Positions 44,432-53,109 of a DNA stretch of 64,000 nt are shown here, in pieces. The translations under genes were made by a program, and so were the position numbers. The stretch covers positions 48,844-112,843 of the forward strand of contig DFIU01000027.1 of assembly GCA_002371465.1 (NCBI GenBank), written 5' to 3'. Under the pieces are notes generated by a model that did no database searches, was not told the DNA's origin, and saw only the letters and a list, made by a program, of their open reading frames with translations. Position 1 is the stretch's first letter; every line of letters begins with the position of its first letter. This DNA is from Lachnospiraceae bacterium UBA3689. Its GTDB lineage: Bacteria; Bacillota; Clostridia; Lachnospirales; Lachnospiraceae.

Positions 44432-44590
44432 GAGAAATTTTGTCTTGCTGTGAATGGAGGTGGGACATAGTTCCATCTGAGATAGAATAAGTTCTCTAAA
44501 AATCATCAGGTAAAGAAGGGGCAAAAGTAATGAATCAGCCCCCCGGATGGAGTATGATAGAAGCAGAAAAAGCAGAAAGGTTTAGGATGC

Positions 44591-45475
44591 ATGGACAACC
44601 AGTCGATTGAACTTTTTTTGGACGTGTGGAGAAACGGGTCGCTGACCGCGGCGGCAGGCAGCCACTATCTGACGGAGTCGACCGTCAGCAAGCGGATCGT
44701 GGCGCTGGAAAAGGAGCTGGGCATCCGGCTCTTTCAGAGGGGCAAGGGCAAGTCCCAGGCTCGCCTGACCCCCGAAGGGGAGGCATTTGCCGACATCGCC
44801 CAGAGGATGCTGGTCCTGACCGCCCAGGCACAGAAGCTCAAGGAGGGCAGGGTCCGCCACTATCTGACCGTCGCCAGCATCAACTCCGTCCAGGACTACA
44901 CCCTGCCGCCCTTCATCAAAGAGTTTCAGAAGCTGGATCCCAAGATTCTCTTTACCCTGGAGGATCACCGGTCCACGGAGATATTTCCCCTTTTGGAACA
45001 CCAGCGGCTCGACATCGGCATCACCCAGACGCCGTCTCCCTACTCCGATCTGGAATCCAAGCTGCTTTATAATGAGGACTATCGCGTCATTATGAAGCCC
45101 TCTTTGGGCAGGAATTTTTCGGAGAAGGGCATCCATCCGTCGGAGCTGAAAGCGGAAAATGAGATCTACGAGTCCTACTGCGACGAGTTCCGTGAATGGC
45201 ACGACCACTGGTGGAAGCCCTTCAGTTCCCGGATCCGGGTCAACATCACACCTACGGCAGAACAATATTTTCAGGATGAGAACGACTGGATGATTGTGCC
45301 GGAGAGCATAGCAGGCGATCTGCAAAAGAAGGGCTACGCTTCCTATGCCCTTTCCGCCGCGCCGCCGCGCCACCACGTCTATATCGTCTATCGGAAGCGG
45401 AGTGAAAACGCGGATGTCAAGAAATTTGTCAGCGAGATCATCCGGTATTTCAGTGAACGGAGCGAGGGAAAATGA
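44591..45475 (+). CDS. LysR-family transcriptional regulator
   Basis: The 294-residue protein has the LysR N-terminal helix-turn-helix (GSLTAAAGSHYLTESTVSKRIVALEKELG, then LFQR) and a C-terminal effector domain (HRSTEIFPLLEHQRLDIGI). LysR proteins are usually activators controlled by a small metabolite. The target is unknown. Its last four bases overlap the next gene start, so it is cotranscribed with a Cys-rich protein and rsuA. Confidence 0.88.
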   Translation: MDNQSIELFLDVWRNGSLTAAAGSHYLTESTVSKRIVALEKELGIRLFQRGKGKSQARLTPEGEAFADIAQRMLVLTAQAQKLKEGRVRHYLTVASINSVQDYTLPPFIKEFQKLDPKILFTLEDHRSTEIFPLLEHQRLDIGITQTPSPYSDLESKLLYNEDYRVIMKPSLGRNFSEKGIHPSELKAENEIYESYCDEFREWHDHWWKPFSSRIRVNITPTAEQYFQDENDWMIVPESIAGDLQKKGYASYALSAAPPRHHVYIVYRKRSENADVKKFVSEIIRYFSERSEGK

Positions 45476-45750
45476 AAAACGGAACGTATTTTTTCAGCAA
45501 TCGGGACTGCCAATATTTTCCCTGCCACAGCGGGGTGGCGGAGGAAGATTTCAACTGTATGCTCTGCTACTGCCCCCTCTACATGCTGGGGGATGCGTGC
45601 GGCGGGGACTTTGAGTACCTGCCTTCGGGAGTTAAGTCCTGCATGAACTGCAGTCGCCCGCACGATCCCCAAAAGTGGGACGAGATGATGGGGATGATGA
45701 AGGTCGTGGTTAAGAAGGTGCAGGATAAAGGGGGAGAACATGAGACTTGA
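45472..45750 (+). CDS. Cysteine-rich small-domain protein (PF04071-like)
   Basis: The 92-residue protein has nine cysteines, clustered in DCQYFPCH, FNCMLCYCPL, GDACGG and KSCMNC, which resembles the Cysteine-rich small domain family (PF04071). That family is often near corrinoid genes and probably binds a metal or cluster; its function is not established. It overlaps the LysR gene by four bases and rsuA by eleven, and no corrinoid gene is in the window. Confidence 0.75.
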   Translation: MKNGTYFFSNRDCQYFPCHSGVAEEDFNCMLCYCPLYMLGDACGGDFEYLPSGVKSCMNCSRPHDPQKWDEMMGMMKVVVKKVQDKGGEHET

Positions 45751-46501
45751 TAAGTATCTGGCGGATATGAATGCCGGAACACGGAAAGAAGTAAAGATCG
45801 CCATTCGCAAGCAGCGGGTGACGGTGAACGGGGAAGTGGTTCGGGACGCTGCCTATCAATTAAACGGGGACGAGAAGGTGACCTTTGACGGGGAGGAGAT
45901 CGTCTACCGGAAATATCAATATTATATGCTGAATAAGCCGGAGGGCGTCGTGTCGGCAGCGGAAGATGCCAGACATACCACGGTCGTCGACCTGATCGAT
46001 GAGCGCCGCCGCAAGGACCTCTTTCCGGTCGGCAGGCTGGACATCGATACGGTGGGGCTGATGCTGATTACCAATGACGGGGATCTGGCTCACCGTCTCT
46101 TGTCCCCAAAGTTTCATATTGATAAAACCTATTATGCGGAGATCGAAGGTCAGGTGACGGAGCGGGACAAAGATGCTTTTGCCAAAGGGCTGCGCTATGA
46201 TCGGGACCTGGTTGCCCAGCCGGCTGACCTAAAGACCCTTCCCTCCGGTCGTGACCAGTATGAGTACCTGGATGAGGAGGGCAATCCGGTCGTACTGGAG
46301 CCGGACCAGTATTCCCTGGTGGAAGTGACCATCCACGAGGGGAAATTTCATCAGATTAAAAAAATGTTCGAGGCGGTCGGCAGGAAAGTCCTCTACCTGC
46401 GCCGCATTTCCATGGGTCCTTTGACTTTGGATGAGGACCTTGAGGAAGGGGAGTACCGCCCCTTGACTGAAGAAGAAATTGCCTTGCTCAAAAATAAATG
46501 A
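45740..46501 (+). CDS. rsuA: RsuA-family 16S rRNA pseudouridine synthase
   Basis: The 253-residue protein has an N-terminal S4 RNA-binding domain (MRLDKYLADMNAG, then RKQRVTVNG) and the pseudouridine synthase core with GRLDIDTVGLML, where the Asp is catalytic, and LLSPKFHIDKTYYAEI. It modifies a uridine in small-subunit rRNA. The 3' neighbour is lon, transcribed separately from a CIRCE-controlled promoter. Confidence 0.9.
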   Translation: MRLDKYLADMNAGTRKEVKIAIRKQRVTVNGEVVRDAAYQLNGDEKVTFDGEEIVYRKYQYYMLNKPEGVVSAAEDARHTTVVDLIDERRRKDLFPVGRLDIDTVGLMLITNDGDLAHRLLSPKFHIDKTYYAEIEGQVTERDKDAFAKGLRYDRDLVAQPADLKTLPSGRDQYEYLDEEGNPVVLEPDQYSLVEVTIHEGKFHQIKKMFEAVGRKVLYLRRISMGPLTLDEDLEEGEYRPLTEEEIALLKNK

Positions 46502-46510
46502 CGGAACTGC

Positions 46511-46544
46511 TTGACCTTTAGCACTCAATAGAGTAGTATGCTAA
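46511..46544 (+). promoter_or_regulatory. lon promoter with CIRCE (HrcA) operator
   Basis: A left half TTAGCACTC (46518-46526) is followed after nine bases by GTATGCTAA (46536-46544). The CIRCE consensus is TTAGCACTC-N9-GAGTGCTAA, so the left arm is perfect and the right arm matches seven of nine. It overlaps a promoter (TTGACC 46511-46516, 17 bases, TAGTAT 46534-46539), about 130 bases before lon. HrcA repression of lon during non-stress growth is expected. Confidence 0.78.
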
Positions 46545-46675
46545 TAGAATTGTAAACAACCAAATTGAGAGATTTAAATTTTGAAGGTTTAACTATAGAC
46601 GGCAAGGCAGTTTGTCCTGCCTGAGATTTTGAGAGAATCATAAACCTGTTGCAGACCATCGAGGAGGAAGAAGCG

Positions 46676-48961
46676 ATGACAGTAGTTCCCGTTTATAATG
46701 TATTGGTTGTACCGGAAGCCAATATTTATTTAAAGACAGACACCTATCAGAGAATTTCCGGCAAGGACCCCAAGGAAAAGGAGAAGGTCGTTCTGATCGT
46801 GCAGAAGACCAATGAGGACCGCGACAAACTCAAGGAGGACAGTTTCTATCAGGTCGGGGCGACCGGCGAGATTATCGAAGTCAATGAAAACGGCTATATC
46901 GTCATCCGCACCTACGAAAGACGGAACCTGGATGAGGTGACAGTCTACAACGACGGTGCCATCGAGCTGTCCGTTTCCAAACGGCCGGATATTGAGGACC
47001 TCGATCCGGAAGAGGTAAAGAAGCACCTGGATTCCGTCAAGAAGGAAATGATTTCCTATGCGGAGGGCTTCCAGTGGGCAGGCGCCGCCAGAGCTTATAT
47101 CGCCCAGGCATCCACGGTCAATGAGGCGATTGCCATGCTCTCTCCCTGGCTGATCGATTCCAACGAGGACAAGTACCGGATTCTGGAGGAGGATTCCCAG
47201 TCCAAGCGGATGGAACTCATGGAGAAAATGATCTATGAGAACCTGGAAATGGGCAAGATCAACAACGAAGCCAAGACCGCCCAGGAAGAGGACTACCAGA
47301 AGCTCTACCGCGAATCCGCGATCAAGAAGCAGATCGAATATTTGCAGAAGGAACTGGATGAAATGCATCCGGAGCAGGTTTCGGATATCCGCAAGCTGGA
47401 GATCAAGATCGAAGAGTCCGGCATGAACGAGACCGCCCGCAAAGAGGCGGACAAGGTCCTGAACCGTTTAAAGCAGGAGGGGCAGAACGGCGCCGAGACC
47501 GGTATGCTCTATGACTACCTGGATTTCGTGACAGCCTTAAGCTGGAAGAAGGCAAGAGCCAAGAAGATCAACCTCGACCGCGCCCAGAAGATCCTCGACG
47601 AGGACCACTATGGACTGAAGAAGGTCAAGGAGCGGATCATCCAGCAGATCGCGGTCATGGATTTAAAGAAGCAGCAGTCCGGTTCCATCCTCTGTTTCGT
47701 CGGCGCTCCCGGTACCGGCAAGACCAGTATCGGCCGCAGCATCGCCAAGGCGCTGGGTCGGGAATATGTCCGGGTCAGCCTGGGCGGCGTCCGGGACGAG
47801 GCGGATATCCGGGGCCACAGAAGAACCTACATCGGCGCTATGCCGGGCCGAATTATGGACGGCATCGAGAAGTCCGGCGTCTCCAACCCGGTCATGGTTC
47901 TCGATGAGATCGACAAGCTCTCCAGCTCCTACAATGGGGATCCGGCGAGCGCCCTCCTCGAAGTCCTGGACCCGGAGCAGAACAACACCTTTACAGACCA
48001 CTACATGAACGTCCCCTACGATTTGTCGGACGTCATGTTCATCTGTACCGCCAACACTTTGGATACCATTCCGGAACCTCTTCTGAACAGAATGGAAGTT
48101 ATCCAGTTCCAGGGCTATACGCCGTCCGAGAAGTTTCAGATCGCCAAGCAGCACCTGATTCCCAAGGCGATGAAGGGCGTGGGGCTTAAGCCGGAAAATG
48201 TTGAGATCACCGACGAGGCGCTGGACAAGATCATTTCCGACTACACCATGGAAGCCGGCGTCCGGGGACTGAAGAAGCGGATGGATACCATTTACCGCGT
48301 GGCAGCGGTGAATCAGGTCAGAAACGCGGAGAAGAAGGTCAGCGTAACGCCCGACAATCTTCGTGATTTCCTCGATATGCATCCGCTCCACCACAACCAT
48401 GTCAAGGACAGGGCTAAACCGGGCATTGTGACCGGCCTTGCCTGGACCCAGGTCGGCGGCACCATCCTTTATATCGAGTCCATGTTCACACAGGGCAGCG
48501 GCAAGCTGACGGTGACCGGCCAACTGGGCGACGTTATGAGAGAGAGCGCCCAGATCGCGGTCTCCCTGGTCAAGAGCATGTTCCCGGATAAGGCAGAGTT
48601 ATTTGAGAAAAATGACCTGCACATCCACGTTCCGGACGGCTCGACCCCCAAGGACGGTCCGTCCGCCGGCATTACTCTGACGACGGCGATCTCCTCCCTG
48701 GTAACCGGCAAGGCGGTGACTCCTAAGATCGCAATGACCGGTGAAGTCTCCTTACAGGGCGGCGTCAACCCCATCGGCGGTCTGCCGGAGAAACTGATGG
48801 CCGCGCAGCGCGCCGGCGTCAAGAAGGTCTTCATCCCCAAGGAAAATGAGGAAGACCTGCGCGACGTCGCTAAAGAGGTGACGGACAATCTGGAGATTAT
48901 CCCGGTCGAGCATGTGGAGGACGTCCTTAAGATGACCGGAATCCTGGCGGAAGAGGGATAA
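46676..48961 (+). CDS. lon: ATP-dependent protease Lon
   Basis: The start is ATG 46676 after GAGGAGGAAG; an upstream in-frame TTG lacks a ribosome site. The 761-residue protein has a divergent N-terminal substrate domain, an AAA+ module with Walker A GAPGTGKTS and VLDEIDKLS, and a protease domain with catalytic dyad S663 (PKDGPSAGIT) and K706 (GLPEKLM). It degrades misfolded and regulatory proteins in the cytoplasm. A CIRCE-like operator upstream ties it to heat-shock control; a strong terminator follows. Confidence 0.94.
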   Translation: MTVVPVYNVLVVPEANIYLKTDTYQRISGKDPKEKEKVVLIVQKTNEDRDKLKEDSFYQVGATGEIIEVNENGYIVIRTYERRNLDEVTVYNDGAIELSVSKRPDIEDLDPEEVKKHLDSVKKEMISYAEGFQWAGAARAYIAQASTVNEAIAMLSPWLIDSNEDKYRILEEDSQSKRMELMEKMIYENLEMGKINNEAKTAQEEDYQKLYRESAIKKQIEYLQKELDEMHPEQVSDIRKLEIKIEESGMNETARKEADKVLNRLKQEGQNGAETGMLYDYLDFVTALSWKKARAKKINLDRAQKILDEDHYGLKKVKERIIQQIAVMDLKKQQSGSILCFVGAPGTGKTSIGRSIAKALGREYVRVSLGGVRDEADIRGHRRTYIGAMPGRIMDGIEKSGVSNPVMVLDEIDKLSSSYNGDPASALLEVLDPEQNNTFTDHYMNVPYDLSDVMFICTANTLDTIPEPLLNRMEVIQFQGYTPSEKFQIAKQHLIPKAMKGVGLKPENVEITDEALDKIISDYTMEAGVRGLKKRMDTIYRVAAVNQVRNAEKKVSVTPDNLRDFLDMHPLHHNHVKDRAKPGIVTGLAWTQVGGTILYIESMFTQGSGKLTVTGQLGDVMRESAQIAVSLVKSMFPDKAELFEKNDLHIHVPDGSTPKDGPSAGITLTTAISSLVTGKAVTPKIAMTGEVSLQGGVNPIGGLPEKLMAAQRAGVKKVFIPKENEEDLRDVAKEVTDNLEIIPVEHVEDVLKMTGILAEEG

Positions 48962-49029
48962 GGCTGCAATCGAAGATCACAAAGACAAAGCAGGGGCGAA
49001 AGACCCCTGACAGAATATAGTTGGCAGCT

Positions 49030-49072
49030 GCGGGCTGTGAGAACCAAACATGGTTTTCACAGCCCGCTTTTT
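49030..49072 (+). terminator. Terminator after lon
   Basis: GCGGGCTGTGAGAACC (49030-49045) pairs with GGTTTTCACAGCCCGC (49052-49067) around six bases, followed by five T. Confidence 0.92.
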
Positions 49073-49187
49073 ATCTGTTTGGACAGCAGGATTCATACCT
49101 TCTTGTCGGCAGAATTTTTGTGGATTTATGGCGGAAACAGGTCCGCGTCGGTATAATAAGCATGGTATTTTACAGATGGAGACAGGT

Positions 49188-51353
49188 ATGAAGAATAAGA
49201 TGGTGAAGGCGGCAGCGCTGGCTGTGATCAGTGCCCTGCTGCTGAGCGGTTGCGGAAGGACTGCCGCACTTGAAGTTCAAATTGACACTAAGGCCAATGA
49301 AAAGAGCCAAAGTAAGGACGTTCTGGAACATTCGATCAGGACGCTGACTAAAGTTCGGCGGGGAGCCGGGCTTAAGGCGGAGCAGGACCAGATCAAGGCG
49401 CTGGGGCAGAGGATGGAAGACTACGGCTATACCGTTGCTTATGATCCCTTTGACGGCGTGACCAGGGAAGGAGGACTTCCCTTCTCTTCTCAAAACCTGA
49501 TAGCCAGGAAGACCGGGACCTCCGGCAGGAATGACGGACGGATTCTCATTCTCTCTGCCCATATCGATTCCGCGCCCCAGTCTTTTGGGGCTCTTGATGA
49601 TGCGTCCGGCGTCGCTGTCTTAGAGGCGGTAGCAGAGAAAATGGCGAAGATCAAGACCGATACCGAGCTTTGGTTCTGCATCTTCTCAGGTGAAGAGGAG
49701 GGACTCCTGGGCTCCCGCCATTTTGTTGAAGGACTGACCTCGGAAGAAAAGAGCCGGATCATAGGGGATATTCAGGTGGATGCTGTTGGCAGCGGAACCG
49801 GCAGCTATGCTATTAAAACGGTGACCGGTCAGACTAATCCGCTTGCGGAAGCCTTAAAGAAGGGGGCGGCAAAAGAATTAGACGAGCGCGTCCCCCTGAC
49901 CCAGGGAAAGGGGAGCAGCCATGTCTCTTTTGCCATTGGGGGACTTCCCTCTGCCCTTTTGACCCAGGAGCCGGCAGGCGAGAAGGTTGGGACGGTACTG
50001 GACCGCTCTGACAGCCTTGATCAAAAGGCTCTGCAAGCGGCGGCAAAGATTACAGAGGACGCGGTTAAGAGCCTGGTTGGTCAGGACTCAAATGTTTCAA
50101 ACTCTGCTTCAGAATCGGTTGATTCCGCAAATGGAAATCTTGAGGCTGTTTCGCCTGCGGCTTCTCAGGCAACCAGTCCGCAGGAACGTGAAGGGGATGG
50201 CATTGATTTAAATACTGTCAATCCTGATGGGGCAGGAAATCAAGAACTGAATGTCGGCTATGTCTCGCCAAACAATGAGCGATTCGGGGAGGAGACCGAC
50301 CTTGCCGGCATGGAACGAAACCTGGGCGTCTCCCTGGGGGAGAAGGCTCCGGACAGTAGGCCCGACCGGGAAGTCTATAACGCTCTGATCTACTGGGCAA
50401 ATCTGGACACGCCGCTTCCGACCCGGCTGGAATTTCAGGTTGGGGCGGATGGAAGCAGGTCCTTTTCAAAGGCGTTTATCTTTGCCCAGGAGCGGGGCTA
50501 TTCCGCCGACCGGATTAGGACTGTGCTGCAAAATGCCTATGGACAACCGGATTCCTCCTATACCAGAAACGGCGCCGCAGCGGTCTATCATTTTCCGGAC
50601 CAGCTGACCCGGGCGGACCATACCCTGACCGTGCAGATGGATGGGACCTATCTGTGGCAGGTGGGGGTCTATCGGCTGGGCGTCAAGGAGCTGGACCAGT
50701 ACGGCTTTGATGAAGAGAAGAATCCGCATGGGGAGCTGCCGGAGGAGGAAGCCTATATCTGGCAGGAACTGATCTCCAAGGTGGTCTCGACAGAGAACCG
50801 CTCTTTGATGGGATCCTTTGGCTTCTTTAGGGATGGGCTTGACGGGAAGCGGAGCTACACGCTACCGGCTACGGCACAGTACCCCGCTCCCCGCGTGATG
50901 ATCGATCCGGATGATGTTCTGGATCGGGACGGGAATTTTAGGGACCTTAGCAGGTCGGTAGCCGACGTAACCCGGGAACTGGGTCATATCCTTTCGACAA
51001 ATGCGGACCAGCTGGCGATCAACGCGCAGGGGAGAAGGGGCCTGTCAACGGCTGAATATTTGCCGGATTCCTATCAGGCTCAGTTTATGAAGCAGTTCTA
51101 TCCCGAGCTGTCCTATACGAATCCGATCGGCGCGACCTACGAGGATCTGCGCAATAGGCCGGAGGATTTTGTATCCGCGGAGGCGGCGAAGGGGGCGAAT
51201 GAGGAATTTGCCGACGCCTTTACGGCTTTTGTCTTTTCCGACAAGCCCAAGGGGGATTCGATCTGGGAACAGAAGATCCTGTTCTTTTATGGGGATCCTG
51301 TCTTTACTGACGCAAGAAAGTATATCCGGGGAAATTTTGACTGGATCAAATGA
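49188..51353 (+). CDS. Secreted M28-family peptidase fused to a degenerate zincin-like domain
   Basis: The start is ATG 49188 (GGAGA at 49178-49182); the longer frame from 49050 lies over the lon terminator. TATAAT at 49152-49157 may be its -10. The 721-residue lipoprotein has lipobox LSGC (C22). Residues about 48-330 form an M28 aminopeptidase-like domain with H125/D127, D137, E169-E170 and a later VDAVGSG Asp. A Ser/Ala-rich linker (about 330-370) leads to a C-terminal region of about 320 residues with RELGH at 596-600 and NEEFADAF at 671-678, resembling a zincin site in which the first His of HExxH is Arg. I infer a degenerate metallopeptidase-like domain. It acts at the cell surface. Confidence 0.78.
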   Translation: MKNKMVKAAALAVISALLLSGCGRTAALEVQIDTKANEKSQSKDVLEHSIRTLTKVRRGAGLKAEQDQIKALGQRMEDYGYTVAYDPFDGVTREGGLPFSSQNLIARKTGTSGRNDGRILILSAHIDSAPQSFGALDDASGVAVLEAVAEKMAKIKTDTELWFCIFSGEEEGLLGSRHFVEGLTSEEKSRIIGDIQVDAVGSGTGSYAIKTVTGQTNPLAEALKKGAAKELDERVPLTQGKGSSHVSFAIGGLPSALLTQEPAGEKVGTVLDRSDSLDQKALQAAAKITEDAVKSLVGQDSNVSNSASESVDSANGNLEAVSPAASQATSPQEREGDGIDLNTVNPDGAGNQELNVGYVSPNNERFGEETDLAGMERNLGVSLGEKAPDSRPDREVYNALIYWANLDTPLPTRLEFQVGADGSRSFSKAFIFAQERGYSADRIRTVLQNAYGQPDSSYTRNGAAAVYHFPDQLTRADHTLTVQMDGTYLWQVGVYRLGVKELDQYGFDEEKNPHGELPEEEAYIWQELISKVVSTENRSLMGSFGFFRDGLDGKRSYTLPATAQYPAPRVMIDPDDVLDRDGNFRDLSRSVADVTRELGHILSTNADQLAINAQGRRGLSTAEYLPDSYQAQFMKQFYPELSYTNPIGATYEDLRNRPEDFVSAEAAKGANEEFADAFTAFVFSDKPKGDSIWEQKILFFYGDPVFTDARKYIRGNFDWIK

Positions 51354-51379
51354 AAGAGGATTGGAAAACAGGTTCATAT

Positions 51380-51392
51380 TACAGGATAAAAA
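51380..51392 (+). repeat. 13-base motif upstream of the deglycosylation operon, copy 1
   Basis: TACAGGATAAAAA occurs here, 151 bases before the DgpB-like start, and identically at 61374-61386 before the flavoprotein-symporter unit. TATAAT at 51402-51407 is ten bases further. It is a candidate operator for the AraC-type regulators encoded between the two units. Confidence 0.4.
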
Positions 51393-51542
51393 TGAAAATC
51401 TTATAATTAAATAAGAAATAAGGAAGAAAAAAAGGCCTATATATTGATAATCGCAGTAAATAATGAAGGGGTGAACGGCTAGTTTCTTGATAGAATGATA
51501 ACCATCAGGTAGAACATGAAACGTCAAATAAGGAGGCAAAAG

Positions 51543-51935
51543 ATGGCGGGTAGACCAGTCTATGATGCTGACAGTTTTAAAAATGTTGTCGAGCAGGGAG
51601 AAGTCACAGGATTTCAATTTGCATTTAAGTTACAGTACTATCGTGGAATTACCCTATCAATCATTCGGGATATTGCGGTTACCATTGATGGAGAACAGAT
51701 TCCAAGAGAAGATATCTGTTTAACGGTGAATGGCGAGACCTTTACTCTGGAGGAGTGTCGTACCGTGATCAGCCCTCTCTACAGATGGGAATTTGGAGAG
51801 TACGCTCTTGTGACCGTTAAAAAGCAGGGCGGGCTTGCAGCTGGCAAGCACCATATCAGTACGCTGCAGTTTATTGCACCGTCCTATATGCCGTTCCCGC
51901 TGAAGAACACAGTCGATACAGACTTCGAGATTTGA
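51543..51935 (+). CDS. C-glycoside deglycosidase small (beta) subunit, DgpB/CarB-like (DUF6379)
   Basis: The start is ATG 51543, six bases after AGGAGG at 51531-51536; an earlier in-frame ATG at 51516 precedes that site. The 130-residue protein is a beta-rich domain of the DUF6379 type (FKNVVEQGEVTGFQFAFKLQYYRG, then VTIDGEQIPREDI, and a closing PSYMPFPLKNT). Such small subunits pair with a TIM-barrel subunit, encoded next, to form the deglycosidase that splits 3-oxo-glycosides in the Dgp and Car systems. The assignment rests on sequence pattern and strict neighbourhood; the glycoside is unknown. Confidence 0.82.
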   Translation: MAGRPVYDADSFKNVVEQGEVTGFQFAFKLQYYRGITLSIIRDIAVTIDGEQIPREDICLTVNGETFTLEECRTVISPLYRWEFGEYALVTVKKQGGLAAGKHHISTLQFIAPSYMPFPLKNTVDTDFEI

Positions 51936-51947
51936 GAGGAGTAAGTG

Positions 51948-53009
51948 ATGAGTGATATTAAAAGAGGTGTTTCTCTTTACAGTCTGCAGGATTCCTATTA
52001 CATGGGCGACCTTGATCTGGAGGGCTGCCTGAGGGTCGTGTCTGAAACTGGAGCGACCGGTATTGAGCTTCTGGCTGAGGAAATGGTGAAGCAGTTCCCG
52101 AATCCGATCTATACGGAAGAATTCCAGAACAAATGGTTCGGCTGGATGAAGAAGTACAATCTGACGCCGACCTGCTATGACGCGTTTTTGGAAAATCGAA
52201 TCTTTGATAACAGAACTCTGAGCCTGGGTGAACAGGTGGAGATGATGCAGAGGGATCTGAAGTGCGCATCCTTACTGGGATTTAAGTGCATTCGGACCCT
52301 GGTATCGACTCCGATTGATGTCATTGAGCAGAGTCTTGAGTACGCGGAACAGGTAGGAGTGATCATTGGCCTTGAAGTTCACGCTCCCTTCTCTTTGAAC
52401 TCAACCTGGGCACAGGGCTATCTGGATCGTCTGGCTAAGCCGGGTTCCAAGTATAAGTACTTCGCTTTTATTCCGGATCTGGGCATTTTCTCCAAGCGGA
52501 TTCCGGACGTCCTGGCTGACCGCTGCAGACGTCATGGGGCTAAAGAAGAGTGCATCAAGGTTGTAGATGACGCTTATGCAGAGAGAGTGGAAAAGGGCTT
52601 TACCAAGATTGAGTATTCTCTTGACCTTGGCGCTGCCAACAGAGCCTATAGAAATGCAAATGGAGAAGAAAAACTGCATAAGGTTCTTGAATCGATGGGG
52701 GCAGGCCCTGGCGATTACGAGTATCTTGGAAGCAGCTATACCTATTCCTGGAGCAATCCGCAGGATTTGATCGATAACATCGACCATATCTGCCACACTC
52801 ATGCCAAGTTCTATAATATGCATGAGGATTATACGGAGACCGCTGTAGCAATCGATGAGGTTGTTGCTGCTTATACCAAGGCCGGCTACACTGGCTACCT
52901 GAATTCTGAATATGAGGGCGGCGAACATCTTAGAGACGTGATGCTGGTTCCGGATCAGAAGCAGCTTGCTATGCACCAGGAATGTTTAAGACGTGCAATC
53001 GGAAGATAA
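51948..53009 (+). CDS. C-glycoside deglycosidase large (alpha) subunit, DgpC/CarC-like TIM barrel
   Basis: The start is ATG 51948 after AGAGGAG; GTG 51945 is also possible. The 353-residue protein is a xylose-isomerase-like (AP_endonuc_2) TIM barrel. Likely metal-binding and catalytic positions are E143 and H145 in GLEVHAP, D177 in IPDLG, H283 and H285 in CHTHAKF, and E321 or E323 in SEYEGG. In known systems the alpha subunit with divalent metal cleaves the bond between the oxidised sugar and the aglycone by elimination. It starts 12 bases after the small subunit gene, as expected for a stoichiometric complex. Confidence 0.84.
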   Translation: MSDIKRGVSLYSLQDSYYMGDLDLEGCLRVVSETGATGIELLAEEMVKQFPNPIYTEEFQNKWFGWMKKYNLTPTCYDAFLENRIFDNRTLSLGEQVEMMQRDLKCASLLGFKCIRTLVSTPIDVIEQSLEYAEQVGVIIGLEVHAPFSLNSTWAQGYLDRLAKPGSKYKYFAFIPDLGIFSKRIPDVLADRCRRHGAKEECIKVVDDAYAERVEKGFTKIEYSLDLGAANRAYRNANGEEKLHKVLESMGAGPGDYEYLGSSYTYSWSNPQDLIDNIDHICHTHAKFYNMHEDYTETAVAIDEVVAAYTKAGYTGYLNSEYEGGEHLRDVMLVPDQKQLAMHQECLRRAIGR

Positions 53010-53026
53010 TAACCGATAAAGATTAA

Positions 53027-53052
53027 AAAGCAGAGGATATTGAACCTGCTTT
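53027..53052 (+). promoter_or_regulatory. Intercistronic hairpin
   Basis: AAAGCAG (53027-53033) pairs with CTGCTTT (53046-53052) in the 100-base gap between the TIM-barrel and oxidoreductase genes. It may be a processing or attenuation element that separates levels of the deglycosidase from those of the oxidoreductase. Confidence 0.4.
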
Positions 53053-53109
53053 AGGTAGAATAAGCCTTAGCTAAACATTAAAGGCATTGGGAAAGAGAGG
53101 TGAAACAAT

